A DNA stretch of 41,960 bases from Methanobacteriota archaeon (GTDB lineage: Archaea; Thermoplasmatota; Thermoplasmata; RBG-16-68-12), in the NCBI GenBank assembly GCA_005878985.1, contig VBMA01000087.1:1-41960 (forward strand), in the 5' to 3' direction. Within the stretch, counting starts at the first letter, position 1. Each line of letters starts with the position of its first letter. The notes under the pieces are model-generated. The model saw only the letters and a program-made list of their open reading frames with translations, was not told the origin of the DNA and made no database searches. Made by a program: the position numbers and the translations under genes. Shown here one piece after another: positions 7,086 through 14,848 of the stretch.

Positions 7086-9572
7086 ATGGATTCACGTAAG
7101 AACCGCGTCGGCGCCGTGGCGGCGTCGATCGTGTTGCTCGTCGTCGCGCTCCTTGGCGCGAGCCTCGTTCTCAATCAGCGCGCCGGAACCCTCGCCGGTT
7201 CCTCCGGAGGGGCCGTCCAGGCCCTCGCCGCTTCCGGGCTCAACTTCGACTATGTCGTGATCATCCTGATGGAGAACCACAACATCTGCGACATCTACAC
7301 GCATTGCGGCGGCACCGGGACGTACATGACGGCCCTCGCGGACGCCTATTCGATCGCCCTCCAGGACGACTACTGCAACGTGAATCCGAGCCTTCCGAAC
7401 TACCTCTGTCTCTCGGGCGCCACGGACTTCGGATGTTCGGGATACGACGGCGGCCCGAACTCGAACGCCTGCACGAACAGTGCCTGGAACTCCCCCAGCA
7501 TCGTCGATCGGATCCTCGGGGCCGGGTTGACCTGGAAAGCGTACATGGAAGACATGCCGTCGAACTGCTACGGCAGCGATTCCGGGAACTACGCGGTCCG
7601 CCACAATCCGTTTGTGTATTACAACGACATCGTTAGCAATTCGACTCGGTGCAACCAAGTGGTCCCGGCGGGAACCGCGGGCAGCGCCTTGGTGGCCGAC
7701 CTCGCCTCGACGTCGACCGCCTCGAACTACATGTGGTTCACGCCGGACACGTGCAACGACATGCACGACTGCGACGTTCCGACGGGCGACACCTACCTGT
7801 CCGTCCTCGTGCCGCTGATCCTCGGGAGCAACGTCTTCCTCACCCAACGGGCCGCTCTCCTCCTCACGTTCGATGAGGGCTATGGCCAACCGATCTACAC
7901 GGTCTGGGCGGGTCCCGTCGTCAAGACGGCGTACACCTCGTCGACGGCGTACAGCCACTACTCGGTCCTCTCGACGATCGAGTCGAACTGGAACCTGCCT
8001 CCCCTGACGACGAATGACCAGAACGCCCCGAACATGAACGAGTTCTTCACGACGCCCACGGGCCCGGACTTCTCGCTTTCGGCGCATCCCTCGACCGTTT
8101 CGTTCGTCGCGGGTCAATCCGCGACGTCCACGATCTCTCTTCGCGCAACGGGCGGCTTCAACGGAACCGTCACCCTCAACGCGAGTTCGTCGCCTTCCGG
8201 CCTCACGAGCTCGTGCGTCCCCCTTAACATCAGCGGCAGTCAATCGTCGACGTGCACATTCACCGGATCAACCACGGGATCGTACACCGTCAGCATCACG
8301 GGCACGAACGGCTCGGTCGTCCACACGACCTGGATCGGCGTCACGGTCACCGCGCCGCCCACTCCCGACTTCTCGATCGCCGCAAACCCGACGAGTGTCT
8401 CGTTCGTGGCGGGGCAAACCGCGACTTCGACCATCTCCCTGCAATCCACGGGAGGCTTCGCAGGAACCGTCTCACTCATGGCGGTCTCATCGCCCGCGGG
8501 ACTCGCGATGTCGTGCGTCCCGTCGAGCATCACCGGATCCCAGACTTCCACGTGCACGATCGGCGGGACGACGCCCGGGTCCTACACGGCCGTCGTCACG
8601 GGCACGAACGGAACCCTCTCCCATTCGACGTCGATCGGGGTCGCTGTCACGCCCTCAGGACCGACGGCCCGGTTCACCTATTCCCCGCTGGCGGCCGTCG
8701 CGAACACCCCGGTCCTCTTCGATGCGTCGTCCTCCTCCGATTCGGATCCGAGCGCGACCCTCGAGGCGAGGTGGGATTGGGAAGGCGACGGCCTCTGGGA
8801 CACCGCATGGTCTCCCTCCCTGACCGGGCAGCATGTCTTCAAGGACGGGGGAACCTACGGGGTGACGCTGCAAATCCTCGATTCCCTGGGATTGGTCAAC
8901 ACCGCATCGCAGTCGGTGGTCGTCCGGAGCGCGGACGATAATGTGCCTCCCCAGGTCGCAATCCTCTCCCCGCCCAACGACACGGTCCTCGAGTCGGCCG
9001 ACGTCACGGTCGTGGGAACCGCCTCCGACAACGTGGGAATCGCAACGATCGAGCTGAGCACCGACAACGCCACGTGGACACCGACCACCGGGACGACGTC
9101 GTGGTCCGGGGTCGTCACGCTGAAGGCGGGGACGAACAATATCTATGCCCGCGCGACCGACACCTCGGGGAACAAACACGTGACTGTCATCACCGTGATC
9201 GCGAACAACCCGGACCGAGGTCCCGGAGTGGTGCCCGGCCTGATCGATCCGACCCTCCCGGTCCTGCTCGTCTTCGCGGGGATCTCCGCCCTCGTCGGGA
9301 CCCACGCGTTCCTCTGGAACCGATCCCGGACCTCGCGAGCCGCTCGAAAGAAGCATTCGGCGAGCGTCCGGCGACCCGAGACGGGGATCGCGATCGGAGG
9401 CTCGTCGCCGCCAGAGCGACCTTCCGACGCTGACCGTTCTACGGGCGCCTTCGGTCGCGGGCTCCCCGCGCGGGGCCATCCGATTCCGACGGGAACGGCG
9501 GGAGCGACTTCACGATCTGGCGCGTCGCGGCGCGGAGGGCCACTTCGGTCATCCCGCCGGCGGCGACGATGA
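7086..9572 (+). CDS. Exported phosphoesterase with two Ig-like repeats, PKD domain and C-terminal anchor
   Basis: The 828-residue protein begins with a signal/anchor (about 9-30). Residues 52-325 form a phosphoesterase domain of the phospholipase C/acid phosphatase (AcpA-like) family. Visible motifs are MENHN (62-66), NPSLPNY (100-106), HNPFVYY (173-179), CNDMHDCD (223-230) and FDEGYG (262-267). The E/N of the first and the D/E of the last are the expected metal ligands, and the Ser of NPSLPNY is the likely nucleophile by analogy. At least ten cysteines suggest disulphides outside the cell. Next come two near-identical ~95-residue Ig-like repeats (PDFS..A.P..VSFVAGQ), a PKD domain (520-610), an Ig-like domain (615-705), a helix (about 717-738) and an Arg-rich tail. 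The tail overlaps a convergent gene. GGGAG precedes the ATG by about 10 bases. The substrate is not evident. Confidence 0.85.
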   Translation: MDSRKNRVGAVAASIVLLVVALLGASLVLNQRAGTLAGSSGGAVQALAASGLNFDYVVIILMENHNICDIYTHCGGTGTYMTALADAYSIALQDDYCNVNPSLPNYLCLSGATDFGCSGYDGGPNSNACTNSAWNSPSIVDRILGAGLTWKAYMEDMPSNCYGSDSGNYAVRHNPFVYYNDIVSNSTRCNQVVPAGTAGSALVADLASTSTASNYMWFTPDTCNDMHDCDVPTGDTYLSVLVPLILGSNVFLTQRAALLLTFDEGYGQPIYTVWAGPVVKTAYTSSTAYSHYSVLSTIESNWNLPPLTTNDQNAPNMNEFFTTPTGPDFSLSAHPSTVSFVAGQSATSTISLRATGGFNGTVTLNASSSPSGLTSSCVPLNISGSQSSTCTFTGSTTGSYTVSITGTNGSVVHTTWIGVTVTAPPTPDFSIAANPTSVSFVAGQTATSTISLQSTGGFAGTVSLMAVSSPAGLAMSCVPSSITGSQTSTCTIGGTTPGSYTAVVTGTNGTLSHSTSIGVAVTPSGPTARFTYSPLAAVANTPVLFDASSSSDSDPSATLEARWDWEGDGLWDTAWSPSLTGQHVFKDGGTYGVTLQILDSLGLVNTASQSVVVRSADDNVPPQVAILSPPNDTVLESADVTVVGTASDNVGIATIELSTDNATWTPTTGTTSWSGVVTLKAGTNNIYARATDTSGNKHVTVITVIANNPDRGPGVVPGLIDPTLPVLLVFAGISALVGTHAFLWNRSRTSRAARKKHSASVRRPETGIAIGGSSPPERPSDADRSTGAFGRGLPARGHPIPTGTAGATSRSGASRRGGPLRSSRRRRR

Positions 9573-9852
9573 CCATGACGACCTGGGCGTTGACCTTGCT
9601 CACGAAGACCCGGCGGCCGTCGATCATCAGGGAGACTTCCCGCGGGCTCGCCGCCCCGAGGGCCGTCATCAGGGTCTCGATCGATCCGACGAGGGTCGCC
9701 GACATGATGCTCAAGACGTCGATCGGCACGGGGTTCCGCGTCCAGGCCCCGAGCTGCGCCCCGGTGCGGGTAATCAGGAGGACCGCCTCGAGGGGTTGTT
9801 GAGAGCCGACCGCCGAGGACAGGTCAATCGGGGTCGACGCGGTCACGGACAT
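9439..9852 (-). CDS. Roadblock/LC7-like domain protein
   Basis: The 137-residue soluble protein has the Roadblock/LC7 pattern. It shows LEAVLLITRTGAQLGAW, a helix with IDVLSIMSATLVGSIETLMTALG, then strands REVSLMIDGRRVFVSKVNAQVVMVIVA and a final helix (VALRAATRQIVKSL). Such proteins dimerise and often partner small GTPases as regulators or scaffolds (MglB-like); no Ras-like GTPase is visible nearby. It is a paralogue of the protein at 22163-22612. Its 3' end overlaps the convergent phosphoesterase gene by 134 bases, covering the Arg-rich tail (RGARDRRRP). The upstream gap to the second phosphoesterase holds promoters for both directions, including a TTTTAG element near 9886-9892. Confidence 0.78.
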   Translation of the reverse strand: MSVTASTPIDLSSAVGSQQPLEAVLLITRTGAQLGAWTRNPVPIDVLSIMSATLVGSIETLMTALGAASPREVSLMIDGRRVFVSKVNAQVVMVIVAAGGMTEVALRAATRQIVKSLPPFPSESDGPARGARDRRRP

Positions 9853-9976
9853 CTGGGCTTCCAGAAGCTCCGTGCGTGCCCCAGGCTAAAAGCACCAAGG
9901 TCTCACTATCAAATGCGTCAATTATGAGGAGCCGGGGTCCGCCTCGATCCCAGTCCTGGACCGGTGGTAAACCAAG

Positions 9977-9986
9977 GCTTTATGGC
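9977..9986 (+). promoter_or_regulatory. TATA-box candidate of the second phosphoesterase
   Basis: GCTTTATGGC, preceded by a purine-rich ACCAAG that could be a BRE, is centred about 31 bases before the GTG start at 10012. This fits a leaderless or nearly leaderless transcript. Confidence 0.5.
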
Positions 9987-10011
9987 CCCAGTCGCCTCGA
10001 GCGCTGCTTGA

Positions 10012-11391
10012 GTGTACCAAGGATCCCTGGGACGTCGAGGGCGTTCGATCCCGCTGACGTTCCTCCTGGCCGTGATCGTTTCCGCCGCCGCCTCCGCCGG
10101 GTCCCCGCATCCGGCGCGACCGGCGCTCGTCCAGGACATCCCGAAGGCGTCCGCCGCGGGGACGAACGTTTTCGATTACCTCGTGGTCATCGTCATGGAG
10201 AACCACAACCTGTGTGACATCCTCAAATCGTGCGGCGGCACGGCAACGTACATGTCGAACCTCGCGGGCGCTTGGGGACTCGCCCAGGACGATCACTACT
10301 GCAACGTCAATCCCAGTCTTCCGAACTACCTCTGCCTCACGGGCGGCAGCGATTTCGGCTGCAGCGGTTACGACGGGGACCCGCAATCGAACGCGTGCAC
10401 GAACGCGGCATGGGCCGCGCCGAACATCGTGGACCGAATCGTGACCGCGGGCCTGACGTGGAAGGCGTACATGGAAGACATGCCGTCCAACTGCTACGGC
10501 AGCGACTCCGGGAACTACGTGGTCCGTCACAATCCGTTCGTCTACTACAGCGACATCGCAAACAATGCGACACGATGCAGCCGGGTCGTCCCCGCGGGCA
10601 GCTCCGACAGCGCGTTGATCAACGATCTAGCATCCACGTCAACGGCGTCGAACTTGATGTGGCTCACACCGAACAAGTGCAACGACATCCACAGTTGCCC
10701 GATCGACACGGGCGATGCGTACCTGGCCGACCTGGTTCAGCGGATCTTGAGCAGTCCCGTCTTCACGACCCAGCGGGCGGCCCTGTACATCACGTTTGAC
10801 GAAGGGTACGGCCAACCGGTGTACACCGTCTGGGCCGGTCGCGTCGTAAACCCGACCTACACCTCGTCCGTCGCGTACGATCACTTCTCGCTCCTCGCCA
10901 CGATCGAATCGAACTGGAACCTGCCCACTCTCACCGCGAACGATGCGGGAGCGGCGGCGATGACCGAGTTCTTCACGCCGAACCCGCCGTCGAGCGACAC
11001 GGTCGCGCCAACTATCGCCATCGACTCGCCGTCCAACCATAGCAGTGCGTCGTCGCCGGTGAGTGTCACGGGAACCGCGTTCGACAACATCGCGATTCAG
11101 AAAGTCGAGCTGCGTGTCGACGGAGGCGCCTGGACGACGGCCACGGGGACGACCTCGTGGAGCGGATCCTTCCCTCTCGCGGTCGGGAATCATACAATCG
11201 ACGCGCGCGTGACGGACACGTCCGGCAACTCGAAGGCCGTTGGAATCTCCCTCAGCGTCACCCCCGGAGGCCCTCCTTTTGATTTCCTATCCATCCTCCC
11301 GGAAATTGTCGTGGGGCTCATCGTCGTGGCGGCCGTCGCGGGCCTCCTCATCTATCGACGACGGAAGAAAGCCCGGCCGCCTGAACCGTAG
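10012..11391 (+). CDS. Exported phosphoesterase with one Ig-like domain and C-terminal anchor
   Basis: The 459-residue protein starts with GTG and has a signal peptide (about 12-30). Its phosphoesterase domain is a close paralogue of the one at 7086-9572 and carries the same motifs: MENHN at 62-66, NPSLPNY, HNPFVYY, CNDIHSC and FDEGYG. The cysteine pattern is also conserved, so the enzyme looks intact. It lacks the two Ig repeats and PKD domain of the larger paralogue and has only one Ig-like domain (PTIAIDSPSN.. to LSVTPGG, about 338-425). A helix (IVVGLIVVAAVAGLLIY) and a RRRKKARPPEP tail follow. It probably hydrolyses a phosphomonoester or phosphodiester outside the cell while tethered to the membrane. 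The 3' end faces the DUF835 gene 21 bases away. Confidence 0.85.
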   Translation: MYQGSLGRRGRSIPLTFLLAVIVSAAASAGSPHPARPALVQDIPKASAAGTNVFDYLVVIVMENHNLCDILKSCGGTATYMSNLAGAWGLAQDDHYCNVNPSLPNYLCLTGGSDFGCSGYDGDPQSNACTNAAWAAPNIVDRIVTAGLTWKAYMEDMPSNCYGSDSGNYVVRHNPFVYYSDIANNATRCSRVVPAGSSDSALINDLASTSTASNLMWLTPNKCNDIHSCPIDTGDAYLADLVQRILSSPVFTTQRAALYITFDEGYGQPVYTVWAGRVVNPTYTSSVAYDHFSLLATIESNWNLPTLTANDAGAAAMTEFFTPNPPSSDTVAPTIAIDSPSNHSSASSPVSVTGTAFDNIAIQKVELRVDGGAWTTATGTTSWSGSFPLAVGNHTIDARVTDTSGNSKAVGISLSVTPGGPPFDFLSILPEIVVGLIVVAAVAGLLIYRRRKKARPPEP

Positions 11392-11412
11392 CCGATCGCC
11401 GTTGGCCGCGAC

Positions 11413-11955
11413 CTACCCGCCGAGACGCCGGCTCCACTCCCGGGCGTCGAGTTCCGCTCTCCACGCGTCCACGTCGGCCAGCTCGAGGTCCCGCTCGACC
11501 CGAGCGACTTCCTTCCGCTCCAAGGTCGCGGGGCTCAGCGGGATCAGGACGATCCCCCGTCCTCGCACGACGAGGTCGCTGAGATGTTCGATGAACTGCA
11601 ACACCGCGTCGTACCCGTTGCGGAGGATCAGGTATTCGAGGCCGTCCAGGAGGACGACGCCGCCTTGAGGATGTTCGTCGAGGAAGACCTCGATCGCCTT
11701 CGAGAGGTTCACGATCGCGGTTGGACGGAGGACGTCGTCCGCGGGCGTGTCGGCGAGCCACAGGACCCGGCCGTCCTCGAGGCCGAACTTCTCCCGCGCC
11801 AGGTCAGGATAGACACGGGTGATGCACATCCCCGGGAGGCCTTGGCGCACGAGCTCGCGGTACACGCGGAAGCTCAGCTGCGGCTTCGGCTCCTCCACGA
11901 GGTAGCACGCTCCCTCCAAGAGTTCCACGGAACCCGCACAGGGCTCGCGAGCCAA
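11413..11955 (-). CDS. DUF835 family protein
   Basis: The 180-residue soluble protein matches DUF835, a domain common in archaeal signalling proteins. The match includes YLVEEPKPQLSFRVYRELV, GLPGMCITRVYPDLAREKFGL, 'VLWLAD', and the strong GGVVLLDGLEYLILRNGYDAVLQFI core (about 98-122) followed by LIPLSPATLERKEVARVERDL. The family's exact role is unknown; it is related in fold to RecA-like P-loop domains such as DUF257/KaiC relatives, but no Walker A is visible here. The start is TTG at 11953-11955, with an in-frame GTG nine codons later as an alternative. It lies 28 bases downstream of nothing but the stop of the giant gene next to it, so it may be read through from 11984-14416? No: both are on this strand and the larger gene is upstream in transcription only if its stop at 11984 precedes this start, which it does; co-transcription is plausible. 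Confidence 0.82.
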   Translation of the reverse strand: MAREPCAGSVELLEGACYLVEEPKPQLSFRVYRELVRQGLPGMCITRVYPDLAREKFGLEDGRVLWLADTPADDVLRPTAIVNLSKAIEVFLDEHPQGGVVLLDGLEYLILRNGYDAVLQFIEHLSDLVVRGRGIVLIPLSPATLERKEVARVERDLELADVDAWRAELDAREWSRRLGG

Positions 11956-11983
11956 AGTCGCTGTGGAACACTTTTTGACGGCC

Positions 11984-14416
11984 TCAGACGCGCGGGGCTG
12001 GGCGTCGGGTAACCACCCGCGGCCGGAACCACATGCTCACCGCGAGCATGACGAGTCCCACGATGATTTCGGGAATTCCCGGTGGCGCTGACGGCGGCGA
12101 AACGGGAGGACCCGCGGGCGTCGGATTCGACGCGACGCTGAACTGGATCACGGAGGACTTCACGTTCCCTGCGGCATCGTACGCCCGGACCGCCACAACG
12201 TGGGTTCCTTCCGTCCAGGTACGGGTGAGCGTCGTCTGCAACCCAACGGATACGAACGCGGAGCCGTCGATCGCCACCTCATACCGGCTGATTCCCGAGC
12301 CGCTATCCGATCCGGACCATGAGACCAAACCTTCCGGGGCGAGCGGGTCGATCGGCGAGTTCGCGACAAGGGAGGGCGGAGTCGAATCGACGTTGATCGC
12401 CGCGGACTTCGAGGCCTCCGAATATCCCTGGGCGTCCGTGGCCAGGTACTCCAAGACGTGACGACCGTCGAGCACGACGATCGGATTCGCGTAGGTGGCC
12501 CATGCGTTCCCGTCGAGGCGATACGCGATGGACACGGCGCTTCCGCTCCCGCTCGTCGCCGTGATCGTTACAGTCACGGGGGAAACGTACCAACCGGCCG
12601 CCCCGGCCGTCCCCGTCGAGGTGAGGGTGCTGACCGGGAGTGGATGGAGATCACCGGTGATCCAAATCGACTGGCCTCGGACGACCTCCGTGTTTCCCGC
12701 GACATCGGTGGCGAAGTAGTCGACCAGATGGGTGCCGTTCCCGCGGACGGTGAAGGGTGCGCTGTACGTCCGCCACGGGCCACCATCGACTCGGTACTGC
12801 TCGGATTGGACGCCGCTCGTCACGTCCGAACTCGTCAAGGTAACACTGACCGAGGAAAGGTACGAACCGTCGTTCGCGAGGGTCCCCGACACCTGGGCCG
12901 AACTCACGGGTCCGACCGTGTCGATCTGGAAGGTCGACGTCCGGGCCGTCTCGTTATTCCCGGCGAGGTCCGTTGCATAATAGTCAATCGTGTGCGAACC
13001 GTCTCCCGTGACCGTAACGGGGTTGCTATAGAGCTGCCACGTCCCGCCATCCGAGCGGTAGTGGATCGATGCGACGCCACTCGAGTCGTCCGTCGCAGTC
13101 AACGTGACGTCCACCGGGGAGACGAACCAGTTGGCCGAGCCCGGGCTCCCTGAGAGGGACGCGGTCGCGACCGGGGGCACACTGTCCGGGCCGAAGTCCG
13201 GAGCCCAGGAAACCCGTGGGGCTCCGCTGCCCGCGCCCTCCGTGCCGTTCGAGGCGGATACGGCTTGCCATGAAGCGGCATTCCAGTTGTCGACGACCGC
13301 GAGGTCGCCGAAGATCCGGTCCATGTCCCGCGCCCAGGGGACGTTGCGGCTCGCCGGGCTGATTGGGAAACCCCAGGCCGCCCCGAACTCGTCGTCGACC
13401 TTGCCCGACGGGCTGTACTCCGTCGCGACGGCGTAGACCGACCACGCAGCGTCGTCCACCGTGTATGCGCCGTAGTCCTGGAAGGCATGGGCGAGGATCT
13501 TCGCTGGCTCCGTCTCGAGGCCCATCGCATTCACGTCGACGGAAGGGGGGAGCGCGAGCAGGGACCCCATACGAAGCGCCGGGACGGACCCGCCGTAGCA
13601 GCCGGGGGCACATCCGTCCGCGGTCGTCGCGGGCCAGCGGTATCCGCCGGAGCCACTGTAGTAGTTGTCCGCACCGAGCAAGTTGACCTTCAATGCGTGC
13701 CGGATCATGCCTCCCGGCACGAGCTCCCCCAGCCGGATCACGCCGCCGAGGCTCGACAACATGGAACCGCCGTGCGCGCCGGAGTTGCCGGTCCCGAAGA
13801 GGTCTTCCTTCTCCTGGTACCACCATATCGTGGCGGTCCCGCCACTCGTGCAGCGCGCCATCGGCTGGCCTTGGATGAGCGTGTGGCCGTCGGCCGCGAG
13901 GATCGCGGTCGCGTAGTTCGGGGTCGTGCCATCTGGATTGCCGGACCCGGCCCCAGGGACGACAAAGTCTGCGGGGATTGGCGCCGCAAACAAGACGCCG
14001 CCTTCGGCGGTGCAGCGGCTCCCGCCGCTCCATGCATCGTTGTTCTTCCAGACCGACGTGACCGGGGCGGTCGGCGTCAGGATGAGGACGTCCACATCCG
14101 TGGTCATCCCATAGGCTGTGGGCTTCTTGATGTTGCCCGGGACGTACACGGCATTCGCGCCGATCGGCAGGTTCCAGATGCTATCCCGGGAGAAAGGCCA
14201 AAGGGTCGCGACGCGACCGGTGGCGGACGCGGAGGCCGAGGAAGTCGTCGGAGGGTTGTGAACCAAGGGACCCTCACTGAGAATCGCGAACGAGCCCGCG
14301 ACGAGAATCCCGGTGAGGAGGAGTGCTAGGACCAGAAAGGGGCTACCGCTCCGCTTCGATGCGACGTCTAGCGCACGGCGAATGCGGGTGGCCCGAGAGT
14401 GTGGGATGAGGGTCAC
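11984..14416 (-). CDS. Exported 810-residue protein: 'SIWNxPIG' domain, three OmpL47-like repeats, Ig-like domain, anchor
   Basis: GTG at 14414-14416 was chosen because a TATAT element (14448-14455) lies about 34 bases upstream; the longer open frame beyond it is low-complexity. A signal/anchor helix (about 25-44) is followed by a ~310-residue domain starting DSIWNLPIGANAVYV and including AHGGSMLSSLGGVIRLGEL, HALKVNL, GYRWPATTADG and LETEPAKILAHAFQDYGAY. I recall this domain from uncharacterised secreted bacterial proteins and know no function for it. Then come three OmpL47-like beta repeats (about 405-680; WF.SPV.VTLTATD..SGV..I.YR.DGG.W), an Ig-like domain, a helix near 785-800 and a basic tail (RRPAPRV). 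The repeats match those of the 1485-residue protein next door. Confidence 0.82.
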   Translation of the reverse strand: MTLIPHSRATRIRRALDVASKRSGSPFLVLALLLTGILVAGSFAILSEGPLVHNPPTTSSASASATGRVATLWPFSRDSIWNLPIGANAVYVPGNIKKPTAYGMTTDVDVLILTPTAPVTSVWKNNDAWSGGSRCTAEGGVLFAAPIPADFVVPGAGSGNPDGTTPNYATAILAADGHTLIQGQPMARCTSGGTATIWWYQEKEDLFGTGNSGAHGGSMLSSLGGVIRLGELVPGGMIRHALKVNLLGADNYYSGSGGYRWPATTADGCAPGCYGGSVPALRMGSLLALPPSVDVNAMGLETEPAKILAHAFQDYGAYTVDDAAWSVYAVATEYSPSGKVDDEFGAAWGFPISPASRNVPWARDMDRIFGDLAVVDNWNAASWQAVSASNGTEGAGSGAPRVSWAPDFGPDSVPPVATASLSGSPGSANWFVSPVDVTLTATDDSSGVASIHYRSDGGTWQLYSNPVTVTGDGSHTIDYYATDLAGNNETARTSTFQIDTVGPVSSAQVSGTLANDGSYLSSVSVTLTSSDVTSGVQSEQYRVDGGPWRTYSAPFTVRGNGTHLVDYFATDVAGNTEVVRGQSIWITGDLHPLPVSTLTSTGTAGAAGWYVSPVTVTITATSGSGSAVSIAYRLDGNAWATYANPIVVLDGRHVLEYLATDAQGYSEASKSAAINVDSTPPSLVANSPIDPLAPEGLVSWSGSDSGSGISRYEVAIDGSAFVSVGLQTTLTRTWTEGTHVVAVRAYDAAGNVKSSVIQFSVASNPTPAGPPVSPPSAPPGIPEIIVGLVMLAVSMWFRPRVVTRRPAPRV

Positions 14417-14447
14417 CGTCGGAGGCTGGGTGGTAACCCCGAGGTGC

Positions 14448-14455
14448 GTATATAG
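14448..14455 (-). promoter_or_regulatory. TATA box of the 810-residue exported protein
   Basis: CTATATAC on the reverse strand, about 34 bases before the GTG at 14416; predicted leader about 8 bases. It supports this start over upstream in-frame ones. Confidence 0.55.
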
Positions 14456-14617
14456 GGGTGATTGTACGTCTATCGAAAGTGGTTCCCGGGTCTCGGAACA
14501 GGAACGGCTTTTGTGTCGGGCATCGGCGGTGCGTTTCCAGTGCAAGTCCGAACGTCGCGTAGCGAGAAAGGTTGAAAAGATAGGCTCGATTCCAGCGCCG
14601 GAGGCGGGACCACGCGA

Positions 14618-14833
14618 CTGCAAGAATACTCGCTGAGCGTCGCCCTCCTCGCGCTGTTCTGGGGCCTCGCGTTCCTCGTGATGTTGAACGACATCGATTT
14701 TTTCTCCCTGCAGGATCTGTTCGACACGAGAGAGCTGCATCATGAGCACATCGTGGTCGCCCTCTTCTTCTGCGGCATCGTCGCGGCGGCCATCGCCCTA
14801 ATCTGGGAGAGGCAACGGCGAATCGAGTACTGA
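14618..14833 (+). CDS. Short two-helix membrane protein, start uncertain
   Basis: An open frame with the strong third-position GC of real genes ends at TGA 14831-14833. It encodes two hydrophobic helices (SVALLALFWGLAFLVML and HIVVALFFCGIVAAAIALIW) separated by an acidic/His loop (NDIDFFSLQDLFDTRELHHE), and ends with a charged WERQRRIEY tail. No ATG, GTG or TTG precedes the first helix in frame; an in-frame stop lies at 14573-14575. The coordinates given use a CTG at 14618. A GTG at 14678 or ATG at 14681 would lose most of the first helix. Coding character is convincing, but the start is not. Family unknown. It runs toward the 1485-residue gene, 15 bases apart at the 3' ends. Confidence 0.5.
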   Translation: MQEYSLSVALLALFWGLAFLVMLNDIDFFSLQDLFDTRELHHEHIVVALFFCGIVAAAIALIWERQRRIEY

Positions 14834-14848
14834 CCGTCGAGGTCGATG

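Noticed and set aside
14417-14749. N-terminal extension of the 810-residue protein
   Set aside because: The extra 111 codons are charged low-complexity sequence antisense to the two-helix micro-protein. A TATA box at 14448-14455 inside this stretch shows that transcription starts after it.
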